From Bacillota bacterium (GTDB lineage: Bacteria; Bacillota; Clostridia; Acetivibrionales; JAEXSP01): DNA of 18,107 bases. The position numbers were made by a program, and so were the translations under genes. Below are positions 15,231-18,107 of this stretch, one piece after another (the stretch's first letter is position 1; every line of letters begins with the position of its first letter). Below the pieces are notes generated by a model that saw only the letters and a list, made by a program, of their open reading frames with translations, made no database searches and had not been told where the DNA came from. The stretch lies in NCBI GenBank assembly GCA_023453795.1, contig JAEXSP010000043.1, forward strand, positions 1 through 18,107, written 5' to 3'.

Positions 15231-16694
15231 ATGCTTAAAGACAAGACTTTGGATACGTTGAACAAAAAGCTGATAATTCTATTTTTGGCTCTGCTGCCCT
15301 TCTTTTCGCTGATCAGGCCTCTTTTCGACAATGACACTTATACGCTTCTAAATACGGGAAAATACATACTTCATAATGGGTTTCCACATGTAGAGCCCTT
15401 TACAATCCATGCAAACCTCCATTTTGTTGTTGAGCAATGGCTTACTGCAGCAATCTATTATATTCTGTATTCAAACCTGGGACTGTTTTCTCTTTATATC
15501 TTTGCAATAATCAATTTTTATGGAATAGGCTTACTTATATATCTGCTATCAAGAAATATTTCTGATGGCAACAAACCGGCAGCTTTTACTGTTTCCTTGT
15601 TCTCCTGCCTGTTTCTAAGCATTTTTATGGTTTTGCGCCCCCAAACATTGTCTTTATTGATATTATTAGCTGAAATCCTATTACTTGAGAACTATATAAA
15701 AAACGGCAATAAAAAGCCATTGCTGTTCCTGCCCTTATTGTCCCTTCTGCTGATAAATCTGCATTCGGCATTATGGATCTTCTTTTTCATTCTGCTGATA
15801 CCCTACTTTATAGACGGATTTAAGATAAATTTATTCTTTATAAGGGGACAGGGATATCCGAAAAGTTTTTTGCTTATTATTACTTTGATTTCCTTTGCAG
15901 CAGGGTTTATTAATCCGTATGGCTTTGAAGCCATGACCTATTTGTTCAAATCCTACGGAAACACAAGCCTTAACCTCATTCAGGAGGTCAAAAGCCCTGA
16001 TTTCAAGACCGGTTTGGGGATAATCATTTTTGTTATATATGCACTTCTCCTAGCCCTTTATATGATAAACAAAAAAGGCGGCATAAAACTAAGGTATGCT
16101 TTAATAACATTGGGAACAGCTTATCTTGGCCTGTCATCTGTCCGGAACCTGCTGCTTTTCATTGGGCTGTCCTATCCTCTGTTAGCTTACAATTATAGGG
16201 CTTTCAGGCTTCCTTCCGTTACTGAAGCCAAAGAAACAAACAAATCAAAGTTAACAAAAACTGTTTTGATTGTAACTATGCTTTGCCTTATGACAGGGAT
16301 GAAAATATCATTCAGTTCATCAGACATAAGCAGCGATTACGTCCCGGAAGGGGCTGTTAAATACATGAAAGCCAACCTGGACATCAATAAAATAAGATTA
16401 TTTAATGATTTCAATTCAGGTGCCTATCTGGAATTTGAGGGTATAAGAACGTTTATTGATCCCCGCGCTGAAGTGTTTTTCAAGTCCATTAACCGGAAGG
16501 AAGACATCATGAAGGATTATGTGGATCTACTCTCCGGAAAGTTCCATTATAGGGATTTTGTAAAAAAGTATAGATTTACTCACCTTCTGGTCCAGAAAGG
16601 CAGCCTTATAGAAACTTATCTAATGCATGACACAGATTTCAAGCCACTCTACAAAGATAAAGATTATTCTTTGTTTAAGACAAACACCCCTTAG
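15231..16694 (+). CDS. Multi-pass membrane protein, probable GT-C-type glycosyltransferase
   Basis: A 487-residue protein with about 9-11 membrane segments, followed by a soluble C-terminal domain of about 130 residues (from about 355). After the first segment lies an acidic outer loop with DNDTY (33-37). Then come NTGKYILHNGFPHVEPFT and VVEQW (66-70), a pattern shared with uncharacterised GT-C-like membrane proteins in which an early acidic pair is catalytic. The likely role is transfer of a sugar from a polyprenyl-phosphate donor outside the membrane, but this rests on resemblance only. It is the only plus-strand gene and ends 8 bp from the converging MFS gene. The ATG at 15231, with GGGA 6-7 nt upstream, is preferred to the TTG at 15219, which abuts the only other purine stretch. 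Confidence 0.7.
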   Translation: MLKDKTLDTLNKKLIILFLALLPFFSLIRPLFDNDTYTLLNTGKYILHNGFPHVEPFTIHANLHFVVEQWLTAAIYYILYSNLGLFSLYIFAIINFYGIGLLIYLLSRNISDGNKPAAFTVSLFSCLFLSIFMVLRPQTLSLLILLAEILLLENYIKNGNKKPLLFLPLLSLLLINLHSALWIFFFILLIPYFIDGFKINLFFIRGQGYPKSFLLIITLISFAAGFINPYGFEAMTYLFKSYGNTSLNLIQEVKSPDFKTGLGIIIFVIYALLLALYMINKKGGIKLRYALITLGTAYLGLSSVRNLLLFIGLSYPLLAYNYRAFRLPSVTEAKETNKSKLTKTVLIVTMLCLMTGMKISFSSSDISSDYVPEGAVKYMKANLDINKIRLFNDFNSGAYLEFEGIRTFIDPRAEVFFKSINRKEDIMKDYVDLLSGKFHYRDFVKKYRFTHLLVQKGSLIETYLMHDTDFKPLYKDKDYSLFKTNTP

Positions 16695-16702
16695 TTCTTT
16701 CT

Positions 16703-17929
16703 TTAGTTTCTTATAGGTTTGATCATTAATATTGATATAATTGCGACTAAAGCGGCAGCTGATGCTATTATGAAAGCTGGGAACATGAGATTTATATCAG
16801 TTGAAGCAATATTTTTGTAATATCCGGCAATATAAGATGATACTACAGCACCAATTCCAAAGCCAACTAAAACAATTCCATAGTTTGTTGCATTATATTT
16901 TGCACCAAACAGATCCGCAGTAAAGGCAGGAAATGTGCTTAAAAAACCGCCATAAGCAAAACCAATACAAGCAATTAATACATAGATCATATATCCTGCA
17001 GCTATATTTACACAAAGTGATAGTATCGTGGTTAAAGCAAGTAGTAAAACAATCGTTTTCTTACGTCCAAGCTTATCAGATACACCCCCCCAGAAAAGCC
17101 TGCCAAGCGAATTGAATAAAGTAATCGCAAGCACCCCTACTGTTGCGGTTTCCTCCAGGCCACGCGCCACGGCAATAGGTTTTGCGAAACCAATCATCAT
17201 CAGCCCCCCCATACATGCGAGCATCAAAGAAAATGCCAGTAAATATAACTGAGGTGTTTTCAAAGCCTGTGATGGCATCAAAGCCGCAGCTCTGGAGTTT
17301 GCATCTTTAGGTATCCAACCCGCTGGTACATAATCCGCAGGTGGATTTTGAATAAACCAACCACAAACAGTACATACCACAGCAAAAATAATAGCAAGTA
17401 TTTTAAAGGATATCAATTCTCCTTGCCCGGCAATTCCATTTCCAAAGTTGTCAATGATCCACTCAACTAACGGTGTGAAGAGGACTCCGCCAAAACCAAG
17501 TGCAGATACAATAACACCAGTGATAAGTCCTCTCTTATCAGGATACCATTTTTGAGCACATGCAATGGTAGTGGAATAAATAAATCCCATTCCCAAACCG
17601 CCTAAAACGCCGTATGTAATCCAAAGAACCCAAGGAGCTGATGTTGTGGTGAAAGATGCGAAGAAAAAGCCAAATGCTAAAACCAAACCTCCGATGATTA
17701 CCGTTAACCGGGATCCGATTTTATCTTGCATTTTTCCGCCTATAGTGCTGCCAATACCTAAAACCGCCAATAAAATTGAAAATGTGAGTGCTGCGTTTGC
17801 ATTATTGCCAGCGAATAAACTTTGAGCGATCCCAGCTTGAAAGACACTCCAAATATATGCTGTTCCCAGACATAATTGGATTACAATGGCGGCGATGACA
17901 GGTATCATGCGATTGTGTTTATGTTTCAT
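16703..17929 (-). CDS. OFA-family MFS transporter
   Basis: A 408-residue secondary transporter with 12 membrane segments and a central cytoplasmic loop (about 195-225). It has the family's typical features: PVIAAIVIQLCLGTAYIWSVF at the start (residues 10-30), GKMQDKIGSR between helices 2 and 3, the glycine-rich GVLGGLGMGFIYSTTI, the QKWYPDKRG turn and SDKLGRKK in the second half. This fits the oxalate/formate antiporter (OFA) family, whose members move small carboxylates such as oxalate, formate or pyruvate; the substrate here is unknown. ATG at 17929 follows AAGG. No oxalate-decarboxylating genes are near. It lies next to an insertion-sequence end. Confidence 0.88.
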   Translation of the reverse strand: MKHKHNRMIPVIAAIVIQLCLGTAYIWSVFQAGIAQSLFAGNNANAALTFSILLAVLGIGSTIGGKMQDKIGSRLTVIIGGLVLAFGFFFASFTTTSAPWVLWITYGVLGGLGMGFIYSTTIACAQKWYPDKRGLITGVIVSALGFGGVLFTPLVEWIIDNFGNGIAGQGELISFKILAIIFAVVCTVCGWFIQNPPADYVPAGWIPKDANSRAAALMPSQALKTPQLYLLAFSLMLACMGGLMMIGFAKPIAVARGLEETATVGVLAITLFNSLGRLFWGGVSDKLGRKKTIVLLLALTTILSLCVNIAAGYMIYVLIACIGFAYGGFLSTFPAFTADLFGAKYNATNYGIVLVGFGIGAVVSSYIAGYYKNIASTDINLMFPAFIIASAAALVAIISILMIKPIRN

Positions 17930-17983
17930 TTACCTTCTCTCCTTTATTTTCTAATATTTATTACTAGTTCATCACAATTATAA

Positions 17984-18107
17984 GGGGCTGTCTCAAAATA
18001 AACTTTGAGGCAGCTCTTTTTTCGTCGAAAAAACGCAAGAAGTGCACCCTAAGATGCACCAAATGTGGTAGAATATAGTTGTGAACAAAATATTACTACA
18101 CAAAGAC
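17984..18107 (+). mobile_element. Left end of an IS1182-like insertion sequence, cut by the window
   Basis: The sequence GGGGCTGTCTCAAAA starting at 17984 resembles the terminal repeats of the IS1182 family. It is followed by a terminator hairpin and an AT-rich leader, then by a GTG at 18081 that opens a frame running off the edge (nine codons, VNKILLHKD). The HKD start resembles N-termini of that transposase family, but nine residues cannot prove it. A -10-like TAGAAT lies at 18069-18074. Confidence 0.6.
17985..18022 (+). terminator. Terminator hairpin within the insertion-sequence end
   Basis: A 13-bp stem (17985-17997 with 18004-18016, two G-T pairs) with a 6-nt loop is followed by TTTTTT. 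It uses the terminal repeat itself as its left arm. It would shield the transposase from outside transcription, a known tactic of insertion sequences. Confidence 0.75.

Overview
The window looks like chromosome of a low-GC, Gram-positive anaerobe of the class Clostridia. The reasons are strong GGAGG-type ribosome sites, a TrpR-like YerC regulator and a DUF5317 membrane protein upstream of secA, a BL00781-type ECF transporter S component, and a GH52 beta-xylosidase. A plant-fibre-degrading relative of Ruminiclostridium/Acetivibrio would fit, but that is inference. Almost all genes lie on the minus strand, so transcription runs right to left. Only one gene (15231-16694) is on the plus strand.

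Layout from left to right. Positions 1-420 hold no convincing gene: a 28-bp-period repeat that looks like an insertion-sequence end, a doubtful 69-codon ORF and two hairpins. At 421-963 is an ECF S component with its own TTGACA/TAAAAT promoter and an inverted repeat in its leader. At 1183-4259 is a compact operon, read as ACT-domain protein, homoserine dehydrogenase, aspartate kinase. Together these form the entry and branch point of threonine/methionine/lysine synthesis, expressed from a promoter whose -10 lies in a perfect palindrome. At 4415-6858 are a TPR membrane protein and folC. At 6941-11043 is a likely transcription unit, read as yerC-like regulator, small secreted protein of unknown function, DUF5317 membrane protein, secA. 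The last two overlap by 19 bp.

Positions 11044-11428 have no gene but carry overlapping promoter-like elements and a plus-strand intrinsic terminator, so a small RNA is possible. Then come a cytoplasmic GH52 beta-xylosidase (11429-13516), an M48 membrane metalloprotease with an N-terminal zinc ribbon (13790-15091), a divergent multi-pass membrane protein resembling GT-C glycosyltransferases (15231-16694) and an OFA-family MFS transporter (16703-17929). The right edge (from 17984) looks like the start of an IS1182-type insertion sequence, cut by the window.

Most of the window is ordinary housekeeping and metabolism. The least explained parts are the secreted 134-residue protein in the secA unit, the 385-bp non-coding gap, the GT-C-like orphan and the mobile-element debris at both ends. 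No CRISPR array, tRNA, rRNA or recognisable defence system was seen.
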